Assembly (NCBI GenBank): GCA_020636095.1
Contig: JACJYN010000009.1
Coordinates: 62,001 to 126,000 of the forward strand
DNA: 64,000 bases
Reading direction: 5' to 3'
From: Lewinellaceae bacterium
GTDB taxonomy: Bacteria > Bacteroidota > Bacteroidia > Chitinophagales > Saprospiraceae
Numbering within the stretch: position 1 is the stretch's first letter; the number at the start of each line of letters is the position of its first letter. Below are positions 41,630 through 50,415 of the stretch, piece after piece. The notes under the pieces were generated by a model that was not told the DNA's origin, made no database searches, and worked only from the letters and a program-made list of their open reading frames with translations. Position numbers and translations under genes: made by a program.

Positions 41630-43732
41630 ATGATAACCAAAGCATTTCAGAAATTACCCCTGGTATTATCGTTCCTGCTCTTCAGTGCAGTTGCACTTCT
41701 TGCCCAGCCGGCAGCAACCTACTACGAATCCGATGTAGAGGTCAGTCGTTTCGACTACGGTAAGATGTGGGCTTTTGAATACGCCCCTACCGATTATTTC
41801 AAAGAAACGTACAACTTTCAACCCGACGAAGCCTGGTGGGAAAGGGCCCGGATGGCCTCCCTGCGTTTTGCCAGCTGGTGCTCGGCTTCCTTCATTTCTC
41901 CGGATGGGCTGGTCCTGACCAATCACCACTGTTCGCACGGAGAAGCTGGTAAGGTGGCAAGGGAAGGGGAAGACCTGGATGCAACGGGCTTCTACGCCAA
42001 AACTGCCGATGAGGAACGCCGGGTGCCGGGCTTGTTTGTCAAACAGCTCGTTAAGATCGCCGATATTACAGAATATGTACGGGGTTTTACCGGCAAGGCG
42101 GCTTCCGACGAGGAAATGGTGGCGAAAGAAAAAGAGGCGCTGAAAAGTGCCATGGAAGAGTACAGCAGTAAAGCCGGTTGGGAAGGGCTGGAAGTGGAAA
42201 CGGTGACTTACTTCAGCGGGGGGAGGTTCTCGATGTACGGCTATAAGCGCTACGATGATGTGCGCCTGGTCTTGTTGCCCGAATTGCGGATCGGCAATTA
42301 CGGCGGCGACCCGGACAATTTCACTTACCCTCGCTACAACCTGGATATGACCCTCTGGCGCGTTTACGAAAACGGCCAGCCGGTCAACTCCTCGGATTTT
42401 TACTTCCCGGTGAAACCGGAAGGAGCAGCAGAGCTGGAAGCCGTTTTTACCATCGGCAACCCGGGTAGCACCGAGCGCTATCGCACCATGGCTCAGTTGG
42501 AATACGACCGGGACTATCGCTATAAAATCCTGAAGGTTTGGCTCCATAACCGGCTCGAACTCATGCGGGAACAATACGAAGCCAATCCCAGCCCCGGCAT
42601 GCTGGATCAGATTCTGAATTTTTCCAACAGCGATAAGGCAATCGGCGGCATCCTCGATGCCCTGCACGACCCTGAAATGATGGGCAAGAAAAAGAAAATG
42701 GAGGAGTTGATCAAAGCGAAATCCAAAGCGGTAGCCCAGGGCAATGATTTCTGGAAAGCGCTGGCTGAAGATTACCAGCATATCGGCAGCTATAAATCCG
42801 AGAACTTCCTGCTGGCCCCCAACCCTATGAATGGGGTGGCCTTGCAGCTGGCCTACGCCACTTATGGCTATTCCCAGGCCCTGGAAGCCGAAGCTCCCGA
42901 AGAGGAACTCAACGGATTGAGGGCTGAGATAAAAACACTGGCTGCCAGCCTGAATGAGCCTTACGAAGAAAAATTGCTGGCCCTGTTGCTGGAAGAACTA
43001 CAGTCTTTTGCCTTGCCCGGTGATGACTACATAGGGCAGGTATTGAAGGGCAGAACGCCTGCCGTCGCCGCCAGAGAGATACTTGCCGAAACCCAATTCG
43101 GCGACGAAAAGCAACTGGAAAAGCTACTGGATGCCAAAGCGAAAAAATTTAGTAAGTCGAAAGACCCTATTATCCGTTTAGGAAGCCTGTTTGTTCCGGA
43201 ATACGAGGAGTCCCAACTGGCCTTTCAAACCGGGTCGGCCAGCCGGCAGGCCCTGGCCGGCAAGATCGGTAACGAAGTCTATCAGGTCTATGGGCTGGCT
43301 ATTCCGCCGGACGCCACCTTCACGCTACGCATGGCCGATGGGGTGGTGAAGGGATATGAATACAACGGTACAGAGGCCCCTGTCAAAACGACTTATTTCG
43401 GCTTGTACGACCGGCACTACTCCAACGACGGAGCCTACCCCTGGGACTTACCGCAGCGCTGGTCAAACCCACCTAAAGAGCTACTGAGGTCTCCGCTGAA
43501 CTTCATTTCCACTTGCGACAGTACGGGGGGCAACTCTGGTAGCCCCATGATTAATAAGAAAGGCGAATTGGTGGGCTTGCTATTCGATGGCAACATCGAA
43601 TCTCTGGCCGGCAACTACATCTACGACGTGGAATACAACCGCTCTATCGGAGTGCACGCCGGAGGGATCACCGCGGCCTTGAAATACATCTATGATGCCG
43701 GACGGATATTAAAGGAATTAGGCGTGGAGTAG
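41630..43732 (+). CDS. S46 family dipeptidyl-peptidase (DPP7/DPP11 type)
   Basis: A 700-residue secreted serine peptidase: signal peptide ending LLAQ, N-terminal catalytic segment with SPDGLVLTNHHC (His99/100), LLPELRIGNYGGDPDNFTYP with the conserved Asp, a helical middle (about 300-520) and the nucleophile in TGGNSGSP (Ser636). S46 enzymes remove dipeptides in the periplasm and feed amino-acid metabolism in Bacteroidota. I cannot assign DPP7 versus DPP11 specificity by eye. Confidence 0.93.
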   Translation: MITKAFQKLPLVLSFLLFSAVALLAQPAATYYESDVEVSRFDYGKMWAFEYAPTDYFKETYNFQPDEAWWERARMASLRFASWCSASFISPDGLVLTNHHCSHGEAGKVAREGEDLDATGFYAKTADEERRVPGLFVKQLVKIADITEYVRGFTGKAASDEEMVAKEKEALKSAMEEYSSKAGWEGLEVETVTYFSGGRFSMYGYKRYDDVRLVLLPELRIGNYGGDPDNFTYPRYNLDMTLWRVYENGQPVNSSDFYFPVKPEGAAELEAVFTIGNPGSTERYRTMAQLEYDRDYRYKILKVWLHNRLELMREQYEANPSPGMLDQILNFSNSDKAIGGILDALHDPEMMGKKKKMEELIKAKSKAVAQGNDFWKALAEDYQHIGSYKSENFLLAPNPMNGVALQLAYATYGYSQALEAEAPEEELNGLRAEIKTLAASLNEPYEEKLLALLLEELQSFALPGDDYIGQVLKGRTPAVAAREILAETQFGDEKQLEKLLDAKAKKFSKSKDPIIRLGSLFVPEYEESQLAFQTGSASRQALAGKIGNEVYQVYGLAIPPDATFTLRMADGVVKGYEYNGTEAPVKTTYFGLYDRHYSNDGAYPWDLPQRWSNPPKELLRSPLNFISTCDSTGGNSGSPMINKKGELVGLLFDGNIESLAGNYIYDVEYNRSIGVHAGGITAALKYIYDAGRILKELGVE

Positions 43733-43830
43733 GGTAGGCGGCTACCGTTCCAGTGTTGGGCCGTTGTCTGGTATTCGTTACCGGTTGCTCATTGTGCCGT
43801 ACCGCCGGCCCGGCCCTGTAATACAGAGTG

Positions 43831-43995
43831 CTAAGGGGCCGGAGAAAAATAAGTTCCCCGTTTCAGGCCAGATATTTTGTCGCTGGACAAGGCGCGAAGA
43901 ACGCGCATAGCCCAGCTACGCAAGTGATGAGCAACGCAGTACAGCGGCAAAAGATCGGCATCAAATGGGGAAGTTATTCTTCGCCGGGCCCTAAG
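43831..43995. repeat. Palindromic intergenic element, copy 3, overlapping the cysH stop
   Basis: The left arm CTAAGGGGCCGGAGAAAAAT pairs imperfectly with the right arm, which ends CGGGCCCTAAG. An inner pair is TTTTGTCGCTG/CAGCGGCAAAA. The core ACAAGGCGCGAAGAACGCG, CATAGCCCAGCTACG and ATGAGCAACGCAGTA is nearly the same as in copy 1. It is 165 bp long, and its right end supplies the TAG of cysH. Confidence 0.8.
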
Positions 43996-44863
43996 GATGC
44001 AACCCACACTCCGTCTTGGCCAGCCCTTTCCAGCGGCCGCTGCGGCCTTCCCCCATTACGGTGCAATGCTCGCAGCCGACAGACCCATAACCCTTGTCTT
44101 CCAGGGGGTGGCGGGGTAGCCGGTAGTAGGACTGGTAATACAGCAATTCCCCTTCGTCGATATCGATGAGGGGATGGAATTTCAGGATGTCTCCTTTTCG
44201 TTCGAATACCCGGAGTTGGGAGCGGAAATCAGTTTGGTGAGCCATCAGCCCGGAGATCCACACCTGGTGGTGATCCTTGACTGCCTCCAGAGGAAGCACT
44301 TTGTTGATCATGCAGCAGGCGCCGGGGTCTTTTTTCCACCACTGTTCCTCAGCAGTGACTCTGTTTTGGGTGGCATCCGGAACGATGTCAATGATATGGA
44401 GCCCGAACTGGCCGGCCAGCTTTTGCTTGTAAGCATAGGTTTCCGGAAAATGGAAAGTGGTGTCAATGAAATGGACCGGCTGGCTGGGCTGAATTTGAGA
44501 GACCAGGTGCAGCAAAAAGGCCGACCGGGTGCCAAAGGAGGAGGTGAACAATACTTCCCGTTGGCTAAAATACTGGTACAGCAACCGGATGCGCTCTTCA
44601 AAGTGGAGAGGAGTAAAAATCTCATTGAGCCTTTCGGCTACCGTTCCTGTGTTGGACAAAAGCCGGAAGTCGGAAGCCGGAAGTCGGAATGGTACCGAGC
44701 CTTCCGCAACTTCCTGTCCATCAATAGTGTCCAACGTTAGGCTGGTAGACAGCCTTTTTATATCCTCCTGGCCGGACCCAAATCCTTCGATCCGGGATGG
44801 CAACTCTTGAATATCCTGCCGGCCTGGCTGCTTTAGATAGTTGATAGATTCGGTGAATTTCAT
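43991..44863 (-). CDS. cysH: Assimilatory APS/PAPS reductase
   Basis: A 290-residue CysH. Core: SSFGTRSAFLLHLV (P-loop-like), FIDTTFHFPETY, the iron-sulfur Cys pairs CC (183-184) and CEHC (264-267), and the catalytic tail ECGLHP. The four cluster cysteines indicate an adenylylsulfate (APS)-preferring [4Fe-4S] enzyme making sulfite. Residues 57-69 (VPFRLPASDFRLL) are encoded by the genome's TTCCGAC heptamer repeat, giving a longer N-terminus than usual (about 75 extra residues). A leader with a putative attenuator precedes it. No other sulfate-assimilation gene is nearby. Confidence 0.9.
   Translation of the reverse strand: MKFTESINYLKQPGRQDIQELPSRIEGFGSGQEDIKRLSTSLTLDTIDGQEVAEGSVPFRLPASDFRLLSNTGTVAERLNEIFTPLHFEERIRLLYQYFSQREVLFTSSFGTRSAFLLHLVSQIQPSQPVHFIDTTFHFPETYAYKQKLAGQFGLHIIDIVPDATQNRVTAEEQWWKKDPGACCMINKVLPLEAVKDHHQVWISGLMAHQTDFRSQLRVFERKGDILKFHPLIDIDEGELLYYQSYYRLPRHPLEDKGYGSVGCEHCTVMGEGRSGRWKGLAKTECGLHP
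44652..44694. repeat. TTCCGAC heptamer repeat inside cysH
   Basis: The string GCCGGAAGTCGGAAGCCGG (7-bp periodicity) is the same word found in several spacers. Three 7-bp units equal seven codons, so the repeat is read in frame as alternating FRLPASD-type residues before the conserved reductase fold. Confidence 0.7.
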
Positions 44864-44895
44864 ATACTTAATATTTCAATTGAGATCTGTTGAAT

Positions 44896-44931
44896 AAAAA
44901 AAGCCCTTCCGGGAGCATGCTCCCGAAAGGG
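44896..44931 (-). terminator. Intrinsic terminator in the cysH leader
   Basis: On the minus strand GCCCTTTCGGGAGC/GCTCCCGGAAGGGC (14-bp stem, one mismatch) is followed immediately by seven T. It lies 33 bp upstream of the cysH ATG, downstream of the leader ORF, where it would stop transcription before cysH unless prevented. Confidence 0.75.
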
Positions 44932-44976
44932 CCTTTTTACCTCGGCTACACCAGGGGCGTAGCCAAAGGTAAAAGG
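44932..44976 (-). promoter_or_regulatory. Candidate antiterminator/pause hairpin in the cysH leader
   Basis: CCTTTTACC..GGCTAC pairs with GTAGCC..GGTAAAAAGG around a 9-nt loop. It covers the end and stop of the leader ORF, and its 3' side directly abuts the 5' side of the terminator stem. A ribosome stalled early in, or finishing, the leader ORF would change which hairpin forms. The mechanism is inferred. Confidence 0.5.
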
Positions 44977-45035
44977 CTGGCGTCGGGAAAACTGCTTGCC
45001 TGGCTTTTGCAACATGTGTGGCAGCAGGATATCAT
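44946..45035 (-). CDS. Cys-rich leader peptide upstream of cysH
   Basis: A 29-codon ORF from ATG 45035 to TAG 44946. The peptide starts MISCCHTCCKSQ and ends PLATPLV, with four Cys codons (TGC TGC .. TGT TGC) within the first nine. It lies in the same direction as cysH, followed by a hairpin over its stop and an intrinsic terminator. A short ORF rich in the end-product amino acid followed by a terminator is the classical layout of a ribosome-mediated attenuator; cysteine is the end product of the CysH pathway. It is too short to be an enzyme. Translation is not proven. Confidence 0.6.
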   Translation of the reverse strand: MISCCHTCCKSQASSFPDASLLPLATPLV

Positions 45036-45061
45036 TGGGTGAATTATTGAGTAAGAATGAA

Positions 45062-45130
45062 AGATTTTCCAGATTTCAAAGATTTTCCAGATTTTCAAAA
45101 TCTGGAAAATCTGGATCTGGAAAATCTGGA
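45062..45130. repeat. Palindromic AGATTTTCC repeat cluster
   Basis: Several GATTTTCCAGATT units face AATCTGGAAAATC units, with the central palindrome CCAGATTTTCAAAATCTGG. A second cluster of the same words is at 51825-51868. This one lies inside the predicted cysH leader RNA. Confidence 0.65.
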
Positions 45131-45153
45131 CGACTCTTTGCCGGTTGAAAGTA

Positions 45154-45184
45154 CAAGTATAGAAACTATGTTTGAATAAAACAA
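45154..45184 (-). promoter_or_regulatory. Promoter for the cysH leader transcript
   Basis: On the minus strand TTG (45184-45182), 20 nt, then TATACTTG (45161-45154), one mismatch from TAnnTTTG. The same TTG-N20-TAnnTTTG spacing is seen before mazE and tetR in this window. It would give a leader of about 285 nt. Confidence 0.5.
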
Positions 45185-45301
45185 TACTAATCCTATAGGG
45201 ATTAAATAAAAATACGGCCCGTAAATGATTTTACTGATTCCATAGAGTTGGTTTACAGGGAGTTGAGGGCGTTTTAATTCCGGCCGTAATGGCCGGAAAA
45301 T

Positions 45302-45334
45302 AAAAAAGGGGACTGCACAAAATGTGCAGCCCCC
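45302..45334 (-). terminator. Intrinsic terminator of the SprB-repeat gene
   Basis: GGGGCTGCACA/TGTGCAGTCCCC with a short loop, followed on the minus strand by six T. It lies beyond the palindromic element that follows the SprB-repeat stop. Confidence 0.7.
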
Positions 45335-45349
45335 AAATCCCAATCCACA

Positions 45350-45521
45350 ACTAGTAGTCTGTCAAGCACAAATTGTCGGGTAATCTGTGGCGTCTTTTGC
45401 CCCAGCTCTGCGTCGCCTCCTCGCCTTGGTAGCTAAGGCTACCAGGCTCCGGGGGCTTCTTGATCTGAGCCAAAATCCGCTAACACCTTACCCGACATTT
45501 ATACCTTGACAGACTACTAGT
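45350..45521. repeat. Palindromic intergenic element, copy 4
   Basis: Perfect 17-bp ends ACTAGTAGTCTGTCAAG and its complement, then TGTCGGGTAA arms. The core on the minus strand (TTAGCTACCAAGGCGAGG, GACGCAGAGC, TGGGGCAAAA) aligns with AGCTACG..GAGCAACGCAG..GCGGCAAAA of copy 3. It is 172 bp long. Confidence 0.75.
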
Positions 45522-45570
45522 GTAAGCCGACAAAAAAAATGCCGGATCACGCTAGCCTGGAAAAAGCAAA

Positions 45571-48500
45571 TTAGTGTTTGAGTACCTTAAGCACTTTTAC
45601 TCCGGACTTGCTGTAGCGCAAATTGAAGAAGTATACCCCGGCTGGGTAGTCCGACAAATCGAACGCTGCCCGTTGCACATCCTCCTGGATGGTTCGGGAA
45701 TACATCCGAACACCATTAGCGCTAAAAATCTCTATCTGTACTTCCTGCCCAAAGTTCTCAAACAGTTCTATGACTACCTGATCTGTTGCAGGATTGGGGT
45801 AGAGCATGGCTATTTCCGAATCATTGAACAGGATGGCGTCGCCTATCTCAGAGTAAAAGATTTCTCCTTCCGGGTTCTGAATTTGTATACGGTAAAAGTT
45901 GCGTCCGCGTTTCGGCGCGTGATGCTCAAATTCAAAATAGTTCATGCTGCCGAGGAAAGCCTTGGGGTTATTCATCTCGCCGAGGGCTTCAAAATGTACC
46001 CCATCCCGGGAGTGTTCCACTGTAAATTCGTGATTGGAAGCCAGCAGTTCTTCCATCATCCAGCTGACCATTACTTCACCCCGGCCCTGGTTAGCTACCT
46101 CGACATTGATCGGCATCATTCGATTCTGCCCACTGCAATATAAGGGGCTGGCCGTGGCGGTCAGGTTTTTGATATTAGTGGCGGTGCAGCCGTTTTCGAT
46201 CACCTGCAAAGTAAGGTGGACGATGCCGAAACCACTGGCCGTGATCGTTATCTGTGAACCGGTTCCGGAGGTAGGGGTAGCCGGGCCGCTAACCTGCCAG
46301 CTGATGACAGCGCCGGCGCCGGTTGGGCCGGCGGTAAAGGTGGCGGGCTCACCGACACAGAGGTAGCTGGGGCCGTTGATCTGGGCATTGGCCACACTGC
46401 CGACTTCGATCGTAACGATATTGCTTTCCAGATAAACGCTACAGCCTTCGCGGCGGACACAACGGGCATAGTAAGTCGTTTCGTACAATACCGGCGGGTT
46501 GTAATTGGGCGAGTTGGTATTGGGAATGGGAAGCCAGGTCTGGACATTGAACGGCCCGGGCTGGGTGCTCATCATCCACAAATACTGAATGGCGCCCACT
46601 CCGCCCGATGGCGATTGGATATTCATGATCTCAGCGGGGTCGTTGCCCGGCCCACAGAGAAACTGGTTGGGCCCAATGAGTCCCGGATTCGTAATATTTT
46701 CACAGGGGCTGCTCAATACGGCGCTGCAGCTGGTCTCACATCCATTGGCGTCGGTAACGGTCACTGAATAGGCGCCTGCCGCCAGGTTGGCGATGGCGGC
46801 GCTCGTCCGGCCGTTGCTCCACAGGTAAGTGAAAGGCGCGGCGCCTCCCGTTACGTTTACCTGTAAGGCGCCGTCGGTGTTGCCTTCCGTCACCTGGTTG
46901 GTAATGGCAACGGAGCAGGATGGGCTGCCGAAAGCCGCAATGACAACGCTATCATCGGCAGTGCAGCCGTTGGCATCCGTCACCGTGACGGAATAGGCGC
47001 CTGCTGCCAGGTTGCCGATGCTGCTGGTGTTGGCGCCGTTGCTCCAGGAGTAGCTGTAGGGCGGTGTGCCGCCACCGGCGGAAACGCTTGCCGTACCATC
47101 GGTTGAGCCATTGCAGGTAGCGCCGGCGCCGGTGCTGGCGTTGATGTCCAGGGCGGTTGGCTCCGTGATCTCCACGCTAACCATACCCATGCAACCGTTG
47201 GCGTCGGTTACGGTAGCGGTATAAGTGCCGGCTGCCAGGTTGGTGGCGGTGGCGCCCATCTGGCCGTTGCTCCACAGATAAGTAAAGGGCATGGTTCCGC
47301 CGGAGACACTGATCGTCGCCTGGCCATTCGAGAAGGCATTACAGGTGACATCGTTGATGTCTGTAGTCAATACCTGTACGATCAGTTCCAGAGGTTCCGC
47401 AACGCTGACGGTAGCCTGCCCGGTGCAGCCTGCTGCATCGGTCACCGTGACGGTGTATACGCCTGCAGGAATATTGAGCAACTGGGCGTCGGTGCTGCCA
47501 TTGCTCCATAGATAGGTGAATGGCGCCGTCCCTCCGGAAATGGATACGGCCGCTGCGCCGTTCATCTCTCCAAAGCATTGGGGAGTAGTCGCCACCGGCG
47601 TCAGCATCAGGCCCGGAAATTGTTGTACTGTACCGCTAACGATTTCTTCACACTCGTTTTGGTCGGTTACCGTAACGGTATAGGTTCCAGCGGACAGCCC
47701 CGTGATCGTGGGCCCGGAATCGCCGTTGCTCCATTCATAGGAATACGGTGCGGTGCCGCCGCCGGCGCTTACCGTAATGGAACCGGCATCGTTATCGTCG
47801 CAAAAAATATCCATTACGTCGAGTGAAGCGGTAAGCGGATCAGGTTCATCAATGTTGAATCCCAGAACGAGCACACAGCCATTAGCGTCGGTAGCGGTCA
47901 CCGAATAGGCGCCGGCCGCCAGCAGGTTGATAGACTGGCCAGAATTGCCGTTGCTCCAGGCGTAGGTGTAGGGCGGCGTGCCGCCGGAAACATTCGCCAT
48001 TGCGGAGCCGTTGATATCGCCGGCGCACAGCGCGTCGAAAGTGCCGACACCGCCTTGCAGTTGCGGAGGTTCATTGATCGTAACCGAAGCAGTGGCCTCA
48101 CAGAGGTTGGCGTCTTTCACGGCCACTGTATACGTACCGGTGGCCAGGCCGCTGATAGTAGCCGTGGTGGCGCCATTGCTCCAGAAATAGGTATAGGGTG
48201 GAGTGCCACCGCTCACCGTTGCCGAGGCGGAGCCATCGTTGGTGCCAGGACAACTGGCATTGGTTCCGGAAGCGGACAGGTTCAATACAGGTGGTTCGTT
48301 GATCGTGATGGTTCTCTCCAGGGTACAGCCCACGGTTTCGGTTACGGTCACAGCATACGTGCCTGCCGTGAGGCCGGTGATCTCGTTCGTCGTCGCGCCG
48401 GTACTCCATAGGTAGGTGTAGGGAGGTATGCCTCCACTGGGGATCACCAGGATGCTGCCCGTAGCGTCTCCGTTGCAAAGCACATCGCGCCCCACTACAT

Positions 48501-50415
48501 TGGCCTCAAAGTCATCGATAATATTAATGGTGACTTCAGCGATAGCCGTGCAGCCGTTGGCATCGGTGATGCTGACGGTATAAGTGCCTTCCGGCAACCC
48601 GACGATGGATTCCGTGGTTTCGCCGGTGTTCCATTCGTAGGTATAGGGTGGGGCGCCGCCTACGGCGGTTACCGTTGCCTCACCGGTGGCGCCGCTGCCG
48701 CAGACATTTTCCGTACCGTCGACGATGGCCTGCAATTGCGGAGATGCTGCAATGGTGGCGGAGCCTACTGCCTGGCAGCCATTGGCGTCCGTCACCGTGA
48801 CGGTATAAGTGCCAGCCGGTAAGTCCTCAATGATCGGGCCCGTATCACCGGTATTCCAGTTAAAAGAGAAGGGCAAGGTGCCGCCGCCAACGATGGCGGT
48901 GGCGGTTCCGGTGGATTCGCCCGCGCATACGGTGGGCGTAGCGATGACGGTGACGGAAACATTCGGAGGTTCGTTGATCACCACCGTACCGGTTTCGGTA
49001 CAGCCGTTGGCATCAGTGACGGTTACGCCATAGGCGCCTCCCGTCAGGCCGGTGATGGTAGCGGTGGAGGCGCCGGTACTCCAGGAAATAGTAAGCGGAG
49101 CCAGGCCATCGGTTATCACGACAGTGGCGGCGCCATCAGCGGCATCGCAGGTGGTTACATCGGTAGCGCTGAGAGTGATCTCCAGCGGTGGAGCAGCGGT
49201 AACCTGTACGGTAGCCATAGCGGTACAACCTGCACCGTCGATAATGGTAACGGTGTAACTTCCCGGCATCAGTCCGGTGATCGTTTGGGTGACGCCGCCG
49301 TTACTCCATAAATATATATAAGGTGGAACGCCGTTTAGCGCGGTGGCGGTTGCCGTTCCATCATTGACATCCGGACAAGACTCAGGGGTGGCGGTTGCCG
49401 AGGCGGTAAGGTTGGAAACGGGATTGAGTGTGATCATGTCCACAATATCACAACCATTTCCGTCGGTAATCGTGACGGTGTAGGCGCCGGCGCCCAGGCC
49501 GGTAATGCTGGAGTTGGTAGACCCTGTGCTCCAGAGGAAACTATAAGGTGGTGTGCCGCCACTGGCTGTAGCGGTAGCCGAACCATTGGCTCCTCCGGCG
49601 CAGTCGGGGCCGGTTCCCACGACGTTGGACATCAAAGGCGGAGGCGCGGTGACTGTCCCGGAGGCAGAATCACTGCAGCCGCCGGAGTCCGTTACGGTAA
49701 CGGTATAGACGCCAGCCGCCAGGCCGGTTTGGCCGACAGTTGTGGCGCCGTTGCTCCAAGCATACGTATACGGGGGCGACCCTCCCGATACAATGGCCTG
49801 AACTTCTCCATCGTCGCTGTCCACACAGGTTAGCCCATTTGTGGTGACGGAAACGGCAAGTGGGTTGAGGTTTACGGTGATACAATTGACCGCGCCACAG
49901 AGGTTCTGGTCAGTCATCGTGACGCAGTAGGTACCAGGGCCGGGAACGGTGAGCACCGGGCCCGTCGAACCGCCCGTCCACGAATAGGTGTATGGCGGAT
50001 TGCCGCCCGAGCCGGTTGCGGTGATGATTATGGGGACCTGGCAAGTATTGGCTGTCAGGCTCACCGAAACGACCGTAGGTTGGGTGACGGTGGCACTTTC
50101 AATAACGGATGCCCCCGTACCATCGGTAACGGTGACGGAATAGTTGCCGGCGAAAATGTTGCTCAGAGTGGCTCCCGTCGCTCCGGTACTCCATATATAG
50201 GTGAAGGGCGCCGTGCCTCCGGTAACGTTCGCGGTAATACTGCCGGTAGGCAGCCCGAAACAATTCGGTTCGGTGACGGAGAGGCCGACACTGAACTGGG
50301 CACTCGCTACCTGCATCAAAAGAGCGAAAGGTAGAATGAGTAATAATCGGTTACTTGGATGCTGAAGCTTCCCGGTAAAGAGGAGAATCGCATAGGAAAG
50401 TAGAGTTCTACACAT
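45571..50415 (-). CDS. Giant SprB-repeat surface protein with T9SS type A sorting domain
   Basis: A 1614-residue secreted protein. The signal peptide region ends LMQVASAQ. About 16 SprB repeats of 75-80 residues follow (about 40-1290), each with a GGTPPYTYxWSNG core and a GTYTVTVTDxNGC end. Next come a non-repeat segment, an Ig-like domain (INGPSYLCVGEPATFTAGP) and a C-terminal sorting domain (MLYPNPATDQVVIELFE ... VKVLKVLKH) for type IX secretion. SprB itself is the gliding adhesin of Flavobacterium; here an adhesin or matrix role is likely. The repeats are also visible as about 230-bp DNA repeats. Confidence 0.93.
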   Translation of the reverse strand: MCRTLLSYAILLFTGKLQHPSNRLLLILPFALLMQVASAQFSVGLSVTEPNCFGLPTGSITANVTGGTAPFTYIWSTGATGATLSNIFAGNYSVTVTDGTGASVIESATVTQPTVVSVSLTANTCQVPIIITATGSGGNPPYTYSWTGGSTGPVLTVPGPGTYCVTMTDQNLCGAVNCITVNLNPLAVSVTTNGLTCVDSDDGEVQAIVSGGSPPYTYAWSNGATTVGQTGLAAGVYTVTVTDSGGCSDSASGTVTAPPPLMSNVVGTGPDCAGGANGSATATASGGTPPYSFLWSTGSTNSSITGLGAGAYTVTITDGNGCDIVDMITLNPVSNLTASATATPESCPDVNDGTATATALNGVPPYIYLWSNGGVTQTITGLMPGSYTVTIIDGAGCTAMATVQVTAAPPLEITLSATDVTTCDAADGAATVVITDGLAPLTISWSTGASTATITGLTGGAYGVTVTDANGCTETGTVVINEPPNVSVTVIATPTVCAGESTGTATAIVGGGTLPFSFNWNTGDTGPIIEDLPAGTYTVTVTDANGCQAVGSATIAASPQLQAIVDGTENVCGSGATGEATVTAVGGAPPYTYEWNTGETTESIVGLPEGTYTVSITDANGCTAIAEVTINIIDDFEANVVGRDVLCNGDATGSILVIPSGGIPPYTYLWSTGATTNEITGLTAGTYAVTVTETVGCTLERTITINEPPVLNLSASGTNASCPGTNDGSASATVSGGTPPYTYFWSNGATTATISGLATGTYTVAVKDANLCEATASVTINEPPQLQGGVGTFDALCAGDINGSAMANVSGGTPPYTYAWSNGNSGQSINLLAAGAYSVTATDANGCVLVLGFNIDEPDPLTASLDVMDIFCDDNDAGSITVSAGGGTAPYSYEWSNGDSGPTITGLSAGTYTVTVTDQNECEEIVSGTVQQFPGLMLTPVATTPQCFGEMNGAAAVSISGGTAPFTYLWSNGSTDAQLLNIPAGVYTVTVTDAAGCTGQATVSVAEPLELIVQVLTTDINDVTCNAFSNGQATISVSGGTMPFTYLWSNGQMGATATNLAAGTYTATVTDANGCMGMVSVEITEPTALDINASTGAGATCNGSTDGTASVSAGGGTPPYSYSWSNGANTSSIGNLAAGAYSVTVTDANGCTADDSVVIAAFGSPSCSVAITNQVTEGNTDGALQVNVTGGAAPFTYLWSNGRTSAAIANLAAGAYSVTVTDANGCETSCSAVLSSPCENITNPGLIGPNQFLCGPGNDPAEIMNIQSPSGGVGAIQYLWMMSTQPGPFNVQTWLPIPNTNSPNYNPPVLYETTYYARCVRREGCSVYLESNIVTIEVGSVANAQINGPSYLCVGEPATFTAGPTGAGAVISWQVSGPATPTSGTGSQITITASGFGIVHLTLQVIENGCTATNIKNLTATASPLYCSGQNRMMPINVEVANQGRGEVMVSWMMEELLASNHEFTVEHSRDGVHFEALGEMNNPKAFLGSMNYFEFEHHAPKRGRNFYRIQIQNPEGEIFYSEIGDAILFNDSEIAMLYPNPATDQVVIELFENFGQEVQIEIFSANGVRMYSRTIQEDVQRAAFDLSDYPAGVYFFNLRYSKSGVKVLKVLKH

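Noticed and set aside
44932..45184. SAM riboswitch in the cysH leader
   Set aside because: I could not find the SAM-I or SAM-II core sequences; the Cys-rich ORF plus terminator explains the leader better.
45095..45343. 82-codon minus-strand frame
   Set aside because: It runs through a terminator hairpin and the AGATTTTCC repeats; the ending SSRFSRSRFSRF is simply the translated repeat.
46740..50330. DNA repeats as a mobile or CRISPR array
   Set aside because: The ~230-bp repeats are the coding repeats of the SprB domains, diverged and in frame.
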